Source of the DNA: Candidatus Gracilibacteria bacterium GN02-873
GTDB taxonomy: Bacteria; Patescibacteriota; Gracilibacteria; BD1-5; UBA2023
NCBI GenBank assembly: GCA_003260345.1
Contig: MORC01000001.1
Coordinates: 1-64,000 of the forward strand
Reading direction: 5' to 3'
Length of the DNA: 64,000 nt
In this document: in pieces, positions 19,708 through 30,266 of the stretch
How positions within the stretch are numbered: the first letter of the stretch is position 1
How the letters are laid out: each line of letters opens with the position of its first letter
Translations under genes and position numbers: made by a program
The notes under the pieces: generated by a model
Told to the model about the DNA's origin: nothing
Databases searched by the model: none
What the model saw: only the letters and a program-made list of their open reading frames with translations

Positions 19708-21141
19708 ATGACGACAGATATGCAGACACTCGTGACTTTTGCGAAGACAAAAGGTTTTGTTTATCAGGGTTCTGAGATTTATGGTGGGCTTGCGAATTCA
19801 TGGGATTATGCGCCACTTGGTGCGCTTCTCAAAGAAAATATCAAAAACCTTTGGATTAAAAATTTTGTCCAAAAACGCCGCGATATGGTACTTTTGGATT
19901 CTGCGATTTTGATGAATCCGCAGGTTTGGGTGGCGTCTGGCCATGTTGGCGGCTTCAGTGATCCGCTTATTGACGATAAAAATACCAAAGAGCGATTTCG
20001 TGCCGACAAGCTTTTGGAAGATTTGATTGAAAAAATGGGTGCCGACGCGGAAAGTTTAAAGACAAAATACGGTGTAAACAATCTCATCCCAGAATCGTGG
20101 CCACTCGAAAAACAAACGGAAGTGATGCGTGATGAAAAGGTGAAAAATCCAAACACGGGTGAAGTGGGTGATTGGTCCGATGCGAAACAATTTAATCTCA
20201 TGTTCAAGACTTCGCAGGGTGTGACAGAAGACAGTTCCGCGACAGTGTATTTGCGACCTGAAACGGCGCAGGGGATTTTTGTGAATTTTTCGCAGGTGGC
20301 GCGAACTTCTCGTAAAAAAGTTCCGTTCGGAATCGCGCAAGTAGGAAAATCTTTCCGAAATGAAATTACGCCAGGAAATTTTATTTTCCGAACGCGAGAA
20401 TTTGAACAAATGGAAATCGAATTTTTCTGCGAACCAGAATCAGTCGCTCCGGGAAAGCATCTTGAATGGCACGAATTCTGGAAAAAAGCGTGTTGGGATT
20501 TTCTTGTAAAAACGATTGGAATTGCCGAAAATTCTCTTCGTATGCGAGATCATGAACCGGATGAGTTGTCACATTATAGTGATGCAACGACGGATATTGA
20601 GTTCCAATTTCCTTTTGGTTGGGGCGAATTGTGGGGTATTGCTGATCGTACTGATTTTGACCTTCGTGCACACATGAATGAGTCAAAGCAGGATTTGTCA
20701 TATTTTGATCCATACAATAATACTAAATATGTGCCGTATGTGATTGAACCATCTGTTGGTTTAACGCGACTTTTTTTGGCGGTACTGACAAATGCTTATA
20801 CAGAAATTGAAAATAATGAAGGAAAGCGTGTTGTGATGCGATTTGCGCCAGCGATTGCTCCAATCAAAGTGGCAATATATCCACTTGTGAAAAAATTTGC
20901 CAATGAGGCGAGTGAATTGTACGAACTGCTTTCGGAGCATTTTGTGTGCGAATATGATGAGGCTGGAACGATTGGAAAACGCTACCAGCGCAGCGAAGAA
21001 ATGGGAATTCCATTCGCGATTGCGGTCGAACCAGAAAACTACAACCAAGGTCAAGTAACGGTTCGTTTCCGAGATTCTGGCGAACAGGAAATTGTCAAAA
21101 TTGAAAATCTTGTTGCTTGGCTCAAAGAAAAAGGCTGTTAA
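19708..21141 (+). CDS. glyS: glycyl-tRNA synthetase, single-chain (GRS1) type
   Basis: This 477-residue class II synthetase is of the alpha-2 type. It has GFVYQGSEIYGG at the N-terminus, motif 2 in SFRNEITPGNFIFRTREFEQME, the LWGIADRTDFDL loop, motif 3 EPSVGLTRLFLA, and a C-terminal anticodon-binding domain (IAPIKVAIYPL). It charges tRNA-Gly, here including whichever tRNA reads UGA. I chose the ATG at 19708, after the T-box terminator; an earlier in-frame ATG lies inside the riboswitch. There is no UGA codon in the gene itself. Confidence 0.96.
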   Translation: MTTDMQTLVTFAKTKGFVYQGSEIYGGLANSWDYAPLGALLKENIKNLWIKNFVQKRRDMVLLDSAILMNPQVWVASGHVGGFSDPLIDDKNTKERFRADKLLEDLIEKMGADAESLKTKYGVNNLIPESWPLEKQTEVMRDEKVKNPNTGEVGDWSDAKQFNLMFKTSQGVTEDSSATVYLRPETAQGIFVNFSQVARTSRKKVPFGIAQVGKSFRNEITPGNFIFRTREFEQMEIEFFCEPESVAPGKHLEWHEFWKKACWDFLVKTIGIAENSLRMRDHEPDELSHYSDATTDIEFQFPFGWGELWGIADRTDFDLRAHMNESKQDLSYFDPYNNTKYVPYVIEPSVGLTRLFLAVLTNAYTEIENNEGKRVVMRFAPAIAPIKVAIYPLVKKFANEASELYELLSEHFVCEYDEAGTIGKRYQRSEEMGIPFAIAVEPENYNQGQVTVRFRDSGEQEIVKIENLVAWLKEKGC

Positions 21142-21170
21142 AAATCTCCCGATTTGGGGGATTTTTTCTT
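21140..21170 (+). terminator. glyS terminator
   Basis: A CTCCCGATTTGGGGG-type hairpin with an A run before and a T run after. Confidence 0.8.
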
Positions 21171-21179
21171 TCAAAAATA

Positions 21180-21300
21180 CTTATTACAAATATTTGCAAT
21201 AATAAATGTCTTATATAAGGGAAAATCTTTTATAAAAAAATTTGATGCAAAAAATTGCAATAATGAATTTTGAGAATATTATTGCAAAAAATGGCAAAAT
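21180..21300 (+). repeat. TTGCAA-palindrome intergenic repeat, copy 2
   Basis: The blocks are TTATTACAAATATTTGCAATAATAAA, then CTTATATAAGGG, then two more TTGCAATAAT/ATTATTGCAA arms. The same arrangement occurs at 10863-10960 (inverted) and 24716-24808. It lies between the glyS terminator and the DedA gene. Confidence 0.65.
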
Positions 21301-21364
21301 TTTCTATTTTTTGAGTTGTGTTTTTCAGAAAAATCACTACAATAAAAAAATCTAATTTTTATTT

Positions 21365-21979
21365 ATGCTGCACGATTTTGTACAGTGGATTTTGGGAATT
21401 TTTGGCCAAATGGGCTACACAGGCATTTTTGTGATGATGACGATTGAGTCGAGTTTTGTGCCGTTTCCGTCCGAAGTTGCGATGATTCCAGCTGGTGTAC
21501 TCGCGCATTCTGGCCAAATGAATTTTGGGATTGCCTTTTTGGTCGGGACGCTTGGAGCGTGGCTCGGGGCTTCAATCAATTATGTAATTGGGTATTTTTT
21601 GGGTGGACCACTCCTCAAAAAATTTATTGAAAAATACGGAAAATTTGTCTTTTTGAAGCCGTCACACTACGAACAGACGGAAAAATATTTTGCCAAAAAT
21701 GGTGGAAAAACAACGCTTCTTGGAAGATTTTTGCCGGCGGTTCGTCAGCTTATTTCGTTGCCGGCGGGAGTTTTTAAAATGAATTTTACCAAATTTTCGC
21801 TTTTTACCATCATTGGTGCGGGGCTTTGGAATCTTATTTTACTGTGTATTGGTTATTTTTTTGCGAATCAGCAAGATTTGATTCTGAAAAATCTCAACAC
21901 TTTCGGAATTGCTTTACTGAGCGTGATTCTTATCTATGTTGCGTACCATATTTGGGCGAAGAAAAAAATGCAAAAATAA
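21365..21979 (+). CDS. DedA-family membrane protein
   Basis: A 204-residue polytopic inner-membrane protein. It has the DedA/SNARE-associated pattern: an acidic ESSFVPFPSEV segment early (26-36), a GAWLGASINYVIGYFLGG helix pair, and the conserved GRFLPAVRQLISLPAGVFKM loop (about 121-140). The family moves undecaprenyl phosphate or other lipids across the membrane. It ends 25 bases before the ABC exporter and is probably in its operon. No UGA codon. Confidence 0.92.
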   Translation: MLHDFVQWILGIFGQMGYTGIFVMMTIESSFVPFPSEVAMIPAGVLAHSGQMNFGIAFLVGTLGAWLGASINYVIGYFLGGPLLKKFIEKYGKFVFLKPSHYEQTEKYFAKNGGKTTLLGRFLPAVRQLISLPAGVFKMNFTKFSLFTIIGAGLWNLILLCIGYFFANQQDLILKNLNTFGIALLSVILIYVAYHIWAKKKMQK

Positions 21980-22003
21980 TGACATTTTTAGTGTTTTATA
22001 ATT

Positions 22004-23749
22004 ATGAAAAATCTCAAACGAGTTTTTAGTGAATTTATCGAATTTGCGGGATATACCAAATTTTTCTTTTTCGTTTTTGTGACAATTTTTGTAGCGGCTG
22101 TGGCGATGCTGGAGCCGATTTTTATGGCGCGAACGATTGGATTTTTGGAAGATTTTCAAAAAACTGGCAATTTTTTGCTGAATGATTTTTTGATTTTTTT
22201 GGCGATTTGGGGCGCATATTTGTTGACAAATATGGTGTTGAATTATATTCATCGATACTTTATTTCTGACAAAACCGCGCTCGAATTTCATAATTTTATT
22301 TCCATAAAATACGCAAAAAACCTTTTTTTGATGCAGTATGGTGATTTTTTATCCAAAAAATCTGGTAGCATTTATAAAGATTTTGATCGCGGAATGGATG
22401 CTTTTTTTCGCGTTGTTTTTTTCTTTTTCTTGACATTTGTAAAAGTTATTATGTCATTTATTGTCGCGCTCACAATTATGCTGTATTTTAATTGGAAAAT
22501 GACAATTTTGGCACTCGCAATGTTGCCATTTATGGCGATTGTTGGCTTCTGAATCGCGCGTAAAACGGACAAGCCGCAAGAGGAAAATAATAAACGCTGG
22601 ACGGATGCGTTTGGTCATATTGGAAATTTTTTCTCCAATATGCAACTCGGGAAAATTCTGCGACTGGAAGAAATTTTTTGCTCCAAATTTGTACAAGAAA
22701 TTTCTGAGGCGCTTCGCTTGCAAAAATTTACTTCGCGTTGGTGGTCGGCCTCAGATATGATTACGGGCGTATTTGTAGGGATTTCTCGATTTTTGGTCAT
22801 CGGGTTTGGCGTTTATTTTATCATGCAGGGTGAGCTCACAATCGCGGGACTTTTGCTTGTTTTTTCGTATTTGGAACGCATTTATTTTCCGCTTTCGTCG
22901 CTCTTTGGTTCGCTTCCAGATTTTCAGCGTTGGGAAGTGGAAATTGGGATTTTTTATGAAATGATCGAAAAATCTCATACAGAAAAGTTGGATGATGGGA
23001 AAAATTTTGAACCCAAAAATGGTGAAATTATTTTTGAAAATGTGGATTTTGGGTACAGCGATGAACGAAAAATTTTTGAAAACCTGAATTTTTCTATTTT
23101 TTCATGAGAAAAAGTTGCGCTTGTTGGAAATACGGGCGCCGGGAAAACTACGATTGTAAGCCTTTTGTTCCGATTTTGGGATCCGAATTCTGGGAAAATT
23201 TTGCTGGATGGACAAAATATTGCTGGTCTCAAAAAATCTCAGTTGCGCGCGCATATTGGTATGGTGAGCCAGGATAATTCGCTTTTTAATCTCACTATTC
23301 GTGAAAATCTATTGTTTGCAAAGCCTGATGCGAGCGACGACGAAATAAAAATAGCACTTCAACAAGCGTCGGCCGATTTTGTCTGGAAACTCGAGAAGGG
23401 TATTGAAACGATGATTGGTGAGCGTGGCCTCAAGCTTTCTGGCGGAGAAAAGCAACGACTTTCGATTGCGAGATTATTTTTGCAAAATCCGCAAATTTTG
23501 GTGCTTGATGAGGCAACTTCTGCGCTTGATAATAAAACTGAAAAAAATATCCAACAATCACTTGATGCGCTTATGAAAGGGAAAACAGCGATTATTATTG
23601 CTCATCGCCTTTCGACTATCAAAAATGTGGATAAAATTTTGATGATTGAAAATGGGAAAATTGTTGAGTCGGGCACATACGATGAACTCGTGGCTCGTGG
23701 TGGAAAATTTTCGGAACTGGCGAACCCCGATAGGCTCGTTATTTCATAA
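22004..23749 (+). CDS. ABC exporter, fused membrane and ATPase domains
   Basis: The 581-residue frame has UGA glycine codons at 22550-22552 and 23105-23107; the second gives the conserved SGEKVAL strand. The N-terminal 320 residues hold six membrane helices of the type I exporter fold. The ATPase domain has GNTGAGKTT (Walker A), the Q-loop MVSQDNSLF, the signature LSGGEKQR, ILVLDEATSALD (Walker B) and the switch AHRLS. The substrate could be lipid or drug; the upstream DedA gene hints at a lipid link. The start is 24 bases after that gene. Confidence 0.93.
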
Positions 23750-23750
23750 C

Positions 23751-23781
23751 AACAAAAATCCCTCAAAAGGGGATTTTTTGA
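23751..23781 (+). terminator. ABC exporter terminator
   Basis: AAAAATCCCT and GGGGATTTTTT arms around CAAAA. Confidence 0.8.
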
Positions 23782-23868
23782 AAATTTTTTTGACCAAAAA
23801 ATGAACTTTGTCAAACAGATTTTTTTGCGATTTTTTGCAAAATACCAAAATTCTGCTAAAATGGGTAT

Positions 23869-24327
23869 ATGGAATACACTGCAATTTTATACGAACTCCT
23901 TTCAGGAAATACATATTTGTCGCTTGCAACCGCCGATGAGAATGGAACGCCGTGGGCGTCGCCTGTGGTTTATGAATTTGATGAAACGCAGGGAAATTTA
24001 TTTTTTATTTCTGCGCCAGATTCGCGCCATATTCGAAATATTTCAAAAAATCCTACGGTAGCCTTTTCAATTTACAATTCTGCACAAACCGTTGGGAATG
24101 CTTTTGGGATTCAGTGATCTGGTCGTGTGGAGGAAGTTGATTCTATGGATATGCCCGCAGAGTTGCGCAGTTCACTTCTTTCCAAGGTTTCGATGATTGT
24201 TCTTAATCGTTCGCATCGATTTTACAAAATTATGATTGATGAAATTTATTTACCTCATGCAGAACGCTGGAAAAATGATAAACCGCTTCGCATTCTTGTA
24301 ATGAAAAATAATAAAAATAACCCATAA
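23869..24327 (+). CDS. pyridoxamine 5'-phosphate oxidase-like (split-barrel) flavoprotein
   Basis: A 152-residue protein with the FMN-binding split barrel. It has TYLSLATADENGTPWASPVVY near the N-terminus, LFFISAPDSRHIRNI, and FGIQGSGRVEEV in the middle, whose first glycine is the UGA at 24115-24117. Family members bind FMN or F420 and reduce or detoxify small molecules, but many are uncharacterised. A promoter-like TAAAAT box lies about 20 bases upstream. A shared terminator separates it from the HxlR regulator. Confidence 0.82.
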
Positions 24328-24340
24328 TTGGGTTATTTTT
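24313..24340. terminator. bidirectional terminator
   Basis: AAAAATAACCC and GGGTTATTTTT arms, perfect, between convergent genes. Confidence 0.85.
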
Positions 24341-24644
24341 CGTCTTTACATTGCAAATCGCCCCACCAGTGACTTACTTCCATAAGGCGAGAAGTGAGCT
24401 CATTGCCTATATTCGTGAGTTCATATTTTCCATCATCCGTCTTTCGAAGAAGCTTATTTTCTACGAGTTCAGCGAGTCGGTCAGTCAAAATTTTGGTGTT
24501 TGCATCACCAATTTCTTTGCGAATATCAGTAAAAGTGTGAGCCCCTTCCTGCACCGAATGCAGAATAAAAAGCGCCCATTTTTTCCCAATAATAGTGAAA
24601 AGTTTTTGCATGTGCGGACATTCGCACCGAGGAATTCGTACCAT
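24333..24644 (-). CDS. HxlR-family transcriptional regulator
   Basis: A 103-residue winged-helix protein with the HxlR pattern: CPHMQKLFTIIGKKWALFIL, then FTDIRKEIG, the recognition helix region ILTDRLAELVENKLL, and YELTNIGNEL. Cys8 and Cys10 near the N-terminus suit a redox or aldehyde sensor. The neighbouring flavoprotein gene is a possible target. No UGA codon. Confidence 0.9.
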   Translation of the reverse strand: MVRIPRCECPHMQKLFTIIGKKWALFILHSVQEGAHTFTDIRKEIGDANTKILTDRLAELVENKLLRKTDDGKYELTNIGNELTSRLMEVSHWWGDLQCKDEK

Positions 24645-24715
24645 AGTTTCAAAAAATTTCGCTCAGTATACTGGAAAAATATTTTTTTGCAAAATTTTTT
24701 GTTTATTTTTTAAAT

Positions 24716-24808
24716 AATAATTATTGCAAATTTTTGTAATAATATTTTGGCTTAAATAAGGAAAAATTTTCTCTAAAAAAATAATAATACAAATTTTTGC
24801 AATAAAAA
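24716..24808 (+). repeat. TTGCAA-palindrome intergenic repeat, copy 3
   Basis: It contains TTATTGCAAATTTTTGTAATAATA, GGCTTAAATAAGGAAAAATT and a distal TACAAATTTTTGCAATAA arm. Read on the opposite strand, copy 1 matches it over most of its length. It lies between the HxlR start and the L,D-transpeptidase end. Confidence 0.65.
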
Positions 24809-24832
24809 ATCCCTCGAAAAGGATTTTTTATT

Positions 24833-25425
24833 TTAGGCGATTTGCACTTTTGTACGATGTTTCACAAGACTGAAAAGCTCGATAATATAATCATTTTTCA
24901 TACGAATACAGCCATGAGAAGCGGGTTGTCCAATCAAAAATTCTTCATCTGTTCCATGAAAATAAATTTGCCGATTTTCCGCGTTTTGGTTGACTGGGTC
25001 AAGGCCTCTGAGCGTCAGAATCCGAGAAGCGATATTATCTTCGACTCTATCGACAGTTTCGAGGTTTGTAATACCTTGGGCACGTTTTCTTTAAAAACCG
25101 TCATTTTTTCTGATTTTCCACCAATCTTGTGATTGATTTCAAGCGTTCCAGATGATGTTTGTTCAGAGTTATCAGCATTTCCAATTCCATTTTTGGCAGT
25201 GGAAACAGGATAGGATTTTTGAATATTTCCATGATAATCCACGAGGTATGCGTTTTGTGTCTTGGAAGAAACGATGATGGCTTGTTCGCCTCAAGAAAAG
25301 CCATTTTTTCGAAGTGTAGAGAGCGGATTATTGAAGAAATTTTTATTGTCTCGAGGTGCTTTTGCTACGATTGGTTGTGTTTCGTTCGGAGTGTTCGATT
25401 GCGTGGCGACTTCATGTTTTGTGGC
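24833..25425 (-). pseudogene. L,D-transpeptidase (YkuD) domain, interrupted
   Basis: The catalytic motif SHGCIRM is near the C-terminus and is preceded by YFHGTDEEFLIGQ, both typical of YkuD enzymes that make 3-3 peptidoglycan crosslinks. The domain starts with QAIIVSSKTQNAYLVD and TSSGTLEINHKIGG. The two halves are in different frames; one extra base in the T run at 25085-25088 restores them. There is no ATG at its beginning. It follows the UAA of the upstream amidase-like gene in the same frame, so the two may once have been one protein. Confidence 0.78.
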
Positions 25426-26415
25426 TTATTCTTTTGTGAGAGCGACAGGGACGTACACTCCTGTAAAACCTGTCGCTTGCTTCCATTTTTCAAAATTATT
25501 GTGTAGTTGAGGCTCTTTGGCAGAACCACCAGGATTGTTGCTCGCGTAAAAACTATAAAACATTCCGTTGCTTCCTTTGATTTCCACATGCCCAAATTTT
25601 TGATTCATGGCACTTCCATTGAGTTTTCCATTGAGCGTTCCGCGCCCATTGTAGGTCATAATTCCGCCTTCTGGAATTTCCGCCAAACTATTGATTTCTA
25701 CACGCTTGAATCGAGGATCTTTTTCAAGAAAGCCTTGCCAATTTTTTCCATGGCGGCCAGTTTTTGGGGCAACATTTTTGATTCCAAAGTCATTCAAAAG
25801 CACATCAACAGCCGTTCCACAACTATCTGCGCCTGTTTTGGCTGGTCCACGCCGCGTAATATAGTGTGCAAGTTGTTTGGAAGTAATGGTAGCGCCTTTT
25901 TCGAGATCACCACTAAGCTGAATTTCTTTGTTGGTGTCCTCGGCCTTTGGGACTGGGATTTGACGCTTGGTAATCGGGACAATTCCATTCGGTGTCAAAC
26001 TGTGTCCAGATTTTTCTTGAGAATCCGCAGGATAAAAATCCACTGTCCCCAAATCTTTATTGTATCGGATAAAATCGCCTGGTTTGAGCTCAATCGCCGT
26101 ATCATTCAGATCAATAATCGGCCGAAAGGCTTCACGCACTTTTTGAACATCTTCAATTTTTTCGATTGTTACGCCTTTTTCAATATCGATGCCGCCAAAA
26201 ATCCCAAGAATTTTCGAAAAAAATTCTTGCAATTTATTGGGTTTTCCGTTTTCACTGAGTCCAAAAAGCCCTCAAAAGCTTTCACTCAGCGTCCGAAGGG
26301 TATCAGAAATATTTCCAAAAAGATTTTGTTTTTCAGGATGATCGGGTGGCATCTTTGGAGGATTTTCTGCTTGTGGGGAGGCCTCCAAATTTGGTTTGAG
26401 GTTTTCGATAGACAT
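25426..26415 (-). CDS. Cys/His amidase-like cell-wall protein
   Basis: The 329-residue frame includes one UGA glycine near residue 51. The first 60 residues are polar and there is no signal peptide. A Lys- and Asp-rich middle (IELKPGDFIRYN) follows. The C-terminal domain resembles CHAP/NlpC amidases, with the candidate nucleophile Cys in DSCGTAVDVLL and the candidate His in KFGHVEIKG. It would cleave peptidoglycan stem peptides. The start is the ATG at 26415. The YkuD domain lies in frame after its UAA stop. Confidence 0.65.
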
Positions 26416-26508
26416 ATTGAAAAATTATTTTTCTTATTTTAGCACAAAAATTTTGTTTTGTCAAAAAGGAATATGGTTTTTATGTGTCACATTTCTTGAA
26501 AAAATAAA

Positions 26509-26535
26509 TTGATTTTCAAGATTTTCGCATACAAT
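26509..26535 (+). promoter_or_regulatory. promoter of the Cas12a2-like gene
   Basis: TTGATT (26509-26514), a 15-base spacer and TACAAT (26530-26535) lie about 30 bases before the start codon. The 15-base spacer recurs in other promoters of this window. Confidence 0.6.
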
Positions 26536-26565
26536 ATAGAAGTTTATATCTTAATATATGAAATT

Positions 26566-29500
26566 ATGGAGAATATACAAAAAACTGTACAATTTCCTTT
26601 GCAGACAATAAAAAATAGTAATAATAAAAATGAAAGTTTTGAAGAAATTGTAAAAAATATAAAAAAGAATGAGTATATAAAAGAAGAAATAGATGCACTA
26701 TTACAAAGAAATATAAATGCTTCAAATGTATTAGAATGGGAAAAATTTGTTCAAGATAATAAAGAATCTTTAGACGAAATAGAAAAAAATATTGGAATAT
26801 TTTTTAGTTTTATTAAAGAGTTAAAAAATCTAGCAACCCATCAAGAACAAATTTCAGTAAATTTATGAAAACTAAAAAAAACTTGAAGTTTATGAAAAGG
26901 AATATATTTTGTTATCAATGATAATAATAAAAATAAAAATGACATAAAAAATCAAATATCATTAAGTAACTTTAAAGCAAATAAGATAAACATAGTTAAA
27001 GATAAGATTGATGAAAGAAATACTTTGGTAAAGTATTTTTCTATACTAAAGAAGGAATATTTATCATACTTTGATGCTTATGAAAATTTTGTTAATGAAA
27101 GAATTGATAAAATTATTCAGGATATAAAATATATTAAAAATAGTCTTAGTAACGAGAATCATGTAAAAGAAAAACTATCAGAAATAAATAGAAAAATATT
27201 TTATATAAGAAAAAATTATGAAACAATTTACAAATATGTTTCAAAAATATTTATATTTAAATGAACTTTATATGAAGAAATTTTAAAAATAAAGTGAATT
27301 TATGAAAGTACAGAAACTCAAAATGAGAAATGTACAGAAATAATACAAAATTTAGAAGTTAATTTCCAAGATCCAAATAATGGTTTTGAAGTATGAAAGG
27401 CTACTTTATCATATTATACATTAAACAAATTACCTGATAGACAAGCTGATATTCAAGAATTAAAAAATAAATTATGAGATAAAGAAATAAATAAATTATC
27501 AAAATATGCAGAGCAAATTGTAAATAAGATAAAATTAGAAGAAACAATTATTAAAAATAAAGATAACTTATTAGATAAAATTGATTATATTTTTAATATT
27601 GTTGAGGAAGTTGTATGAAATAAAGATTTTTCACTTTATGATGTTTTAAATTGCTTAAATAATAAAAATCAAACATATCATGAATTTATAACTAAAAAAC
27701 AAGATTTTTCAGAAATATGACTAAAACAAAGACTTCGTTTTGCTCTTCTTGTTTTAGTTGATTGTGATGTGTATTTAAAATCTAAATTTCATAATTATTG
27801 TTTAACTATAAGAAAACAAGCTATAGATATTCTAAAAGATTTTGAATTTAATAAATATAGTAACAAGAAAAGTTATAGAAAAAATTCAGGATACTTATAT
27901 AAATTATTTAAAGATTATACTATAAAAATTGATAAACAAGAAGATGCAAGAAAAAATGCAGTTGATAGGTGAAATTTATATAAATCTTTTAGTTTATATA
28001 AAGATGTTCTAAATATAACAAAAATTGTTTCAAGCCTAGTTGGTTCTCTGAATCAAATGATAAAAAGATATGAAGATGAACTATTAAATCATGAGAAATT
28101 ACAATATTTTGCAGTATTGTGAGAAAATGATAAAAATGAAAAAATATTGATTTTGAGAGAAAAAAGTGAGGCCAAAGATTTTTATGAGTATATCCAAAAA
28201 ATTGAAGGGCAAGATGACACAAATGAAAAAATCTTTTTATACGATTCTATAACAAGTAAAGCCATTGGAAAGCTATTTGATCAAGTATATAATCCAAAAC
28301 ATCCTTTCAAAAATATAAAAAAAGAAATTTTTACAAATAAACAAGAAATATTGAAAAATGAATGATGTAAACAAAAAGATGATGAGGGAGCTAGTATTGA
28401 TAAGCTAAAACTCAAAGACTTAACTGTTGATGAAATAATAAAAGTTTTAAATTCAGCAAATGATATTCCAAATTATGAAAATTGGAAAGAAAAATATTTG
28501 AAAATATATCAAAATTAGAAAATTTTTCTCAAGATAAACAAAAAATTCTAGATACTATTGATAAATACTGAATTAATTTTATAGAAAAATCTATAGATTT
28601 TGATCAGTTAAAAGAAAAATTTTCAAATATCATAATTTCAAAATTTTTAAACTGAGAGATAAAAAAAGATTGAGAGAAAAGAGATCAGAAAAATCATGAG
28701 CAATATTTGAGAAAAGCTATAGAAGATATGAAATCTCAAAAAGATTTTAAAATAAGATTAAATCCAGAGATTTTAATAAGTTATATTCCTCAAGCAAATG
28801 ATGTTGAAAAAAAGAAAAAAATACAAGAAAAGAAATGAAAAACAAGTGAAGAAATTTTAAAGAATAATCATAGGTATTGGAGAGAAAGTATAAAAATATG
28901 ATTTGTAACAGAGTTTTATAACTTAGATAGAAAAGTTGAAGAAAGTCAAAAATTTAGAGTAATTTGAATTGATCGTTGAGAGAAGAAAATTGCTACTTTG
29001 TGCCATTTAGAGTATTCAGATTCAAACACTATTTTATTGCCTATTCAATACTTTGAAAAAGTAGGGGAGATATTGGAAGAAAAAACTACTTATTTTATTG
29101 ATTGTGCAGATTTTAAAGTTTGAAGAAATGAAAGAAATGAGAAAATTCTGCTAAAAATCAGTGAAAGTAATAATTTAAATTTGAGAAGATTTGAGTATTT
29201 AATTCGTTTGCAAAAAACTCTTTGGCTTCAAGAAAATCAAGAAAAATTAAAAAATATTTTGTCAGAATATAAAGAAATTAATATTGAAGATATTGATGAA
29301 ATAAGAGAAAAAATAGAGGCTGTAAAAACTAATGAAACTAACTTTTTTAGTATTGATTGACTGAAAACATATATTGAGAAAAGATGATTAATGGATGATG
29401 AATTAAAATATAAAATAACAGAATTATTAAATAATTGGAAAAATTTTGATAGTACAGAAATACCAGAAGATGAAGAAGAAAAAATTATGTGGTATCATAG

Positions 29501-30236
29501 TAAGATGAACATTGAAACAAAAAATATTCCAATGAGAAATAATATTTCAGCACAAATTGCTTGAATTGTTAACTTTCTATATTCAAAAAATAAAAATGAG
29601 TGATATGAAACATACACAATTCTTGAAAATTTACATAATTCTGGTTATAGGTCATTCTATACAGATGATAAAGTTGATGGAAGCAAACATATCAATAAAG
29701 ATTTTGTAGAAGCTACGCACAATAAGTTATGCCAAACTGGAGTATATCATAAAATAGAACAAGCCATAATTAAAAAGGTTCAAATTTTAGAAAATTGAGA
29801 AAATTATGAAAATTTGAGCTTGTCATGATATAGCAAAACATATATTGATAAAATTGAAAAAGAACTGAAAAATAATTCATATGTAGTAAAGAAAACCAAG
29901 CAAAAAGATTTTTATAATAAAGAAGTTGAAATATCTTCCATCGTATTGTTCAATTCTATATGATTTGTAGATCCTAAATTTACTTCAAATAAATGTCCTA
30001 AATGTTGAGTTTGGGGGGAAAATAAAATAAAAGGACATAAGACTGAAAATGATATTATATCTTGTAGGGAATGCGGATATAACGGCAGAGAAAGTCTAAA
30101 TAATGAAAAAAAATGAAATATAGCATTTGAAGCTATGTATGAAGTTGTTAGAACTGGAGATGAAAATTGAAGTTTGCAAATTGGATTAAGAGGAATTAAG
30201 AATATAATTGACTGATCGGTAACCTTTTATATTTAA
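26566..30236 (+). pseudogene. orphan Cas12a2-like RNA-guided nuclease, frameshifted, altered RuvC-III
   Basis: Reading UGA as glycine and adding one A to the A5 run at 28490-28494 gives 1223 residues. The N-terminal 600 are helical and lysine-rich. RuvC-I is IGIDRGEKKIATLC (Asp803), RuvC-II is TILENLHNSGY (Glu1021), and a zinc ribbon CPKCG/CRECG follows. RuvC-III reads SLNNEKKGNIA, with Asn1179 where Asp is expected. The spacings between catalytic positions (218 and 158) resemble Cas12a2 rather than Cas12a, as far as I recall the published positions. No CRISPR array, cas1 or cas2 is in the window. As it stands the gene makes a protein truncated near residue 645. Confidence 0.8.
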
Positions 30237-30266
30237 AAAATTCCCCCAATTCGGGAGGAATTTTTA
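30235..30266. terminator. bidirectional terminator
   Basis: AAATTCCCCC and GGGAGGAATTTTT arms between the cas12 gene and thrS. Confidence 0.8.

Noticed and set aside
22550..22552. UGA read as tryptophan (code 4)
   Set aside because: The positions with UGA in uvrC, the ABC ATPase, the beta-CASP zinc motif and the DNA methyltransferases are glycine positions in their families.
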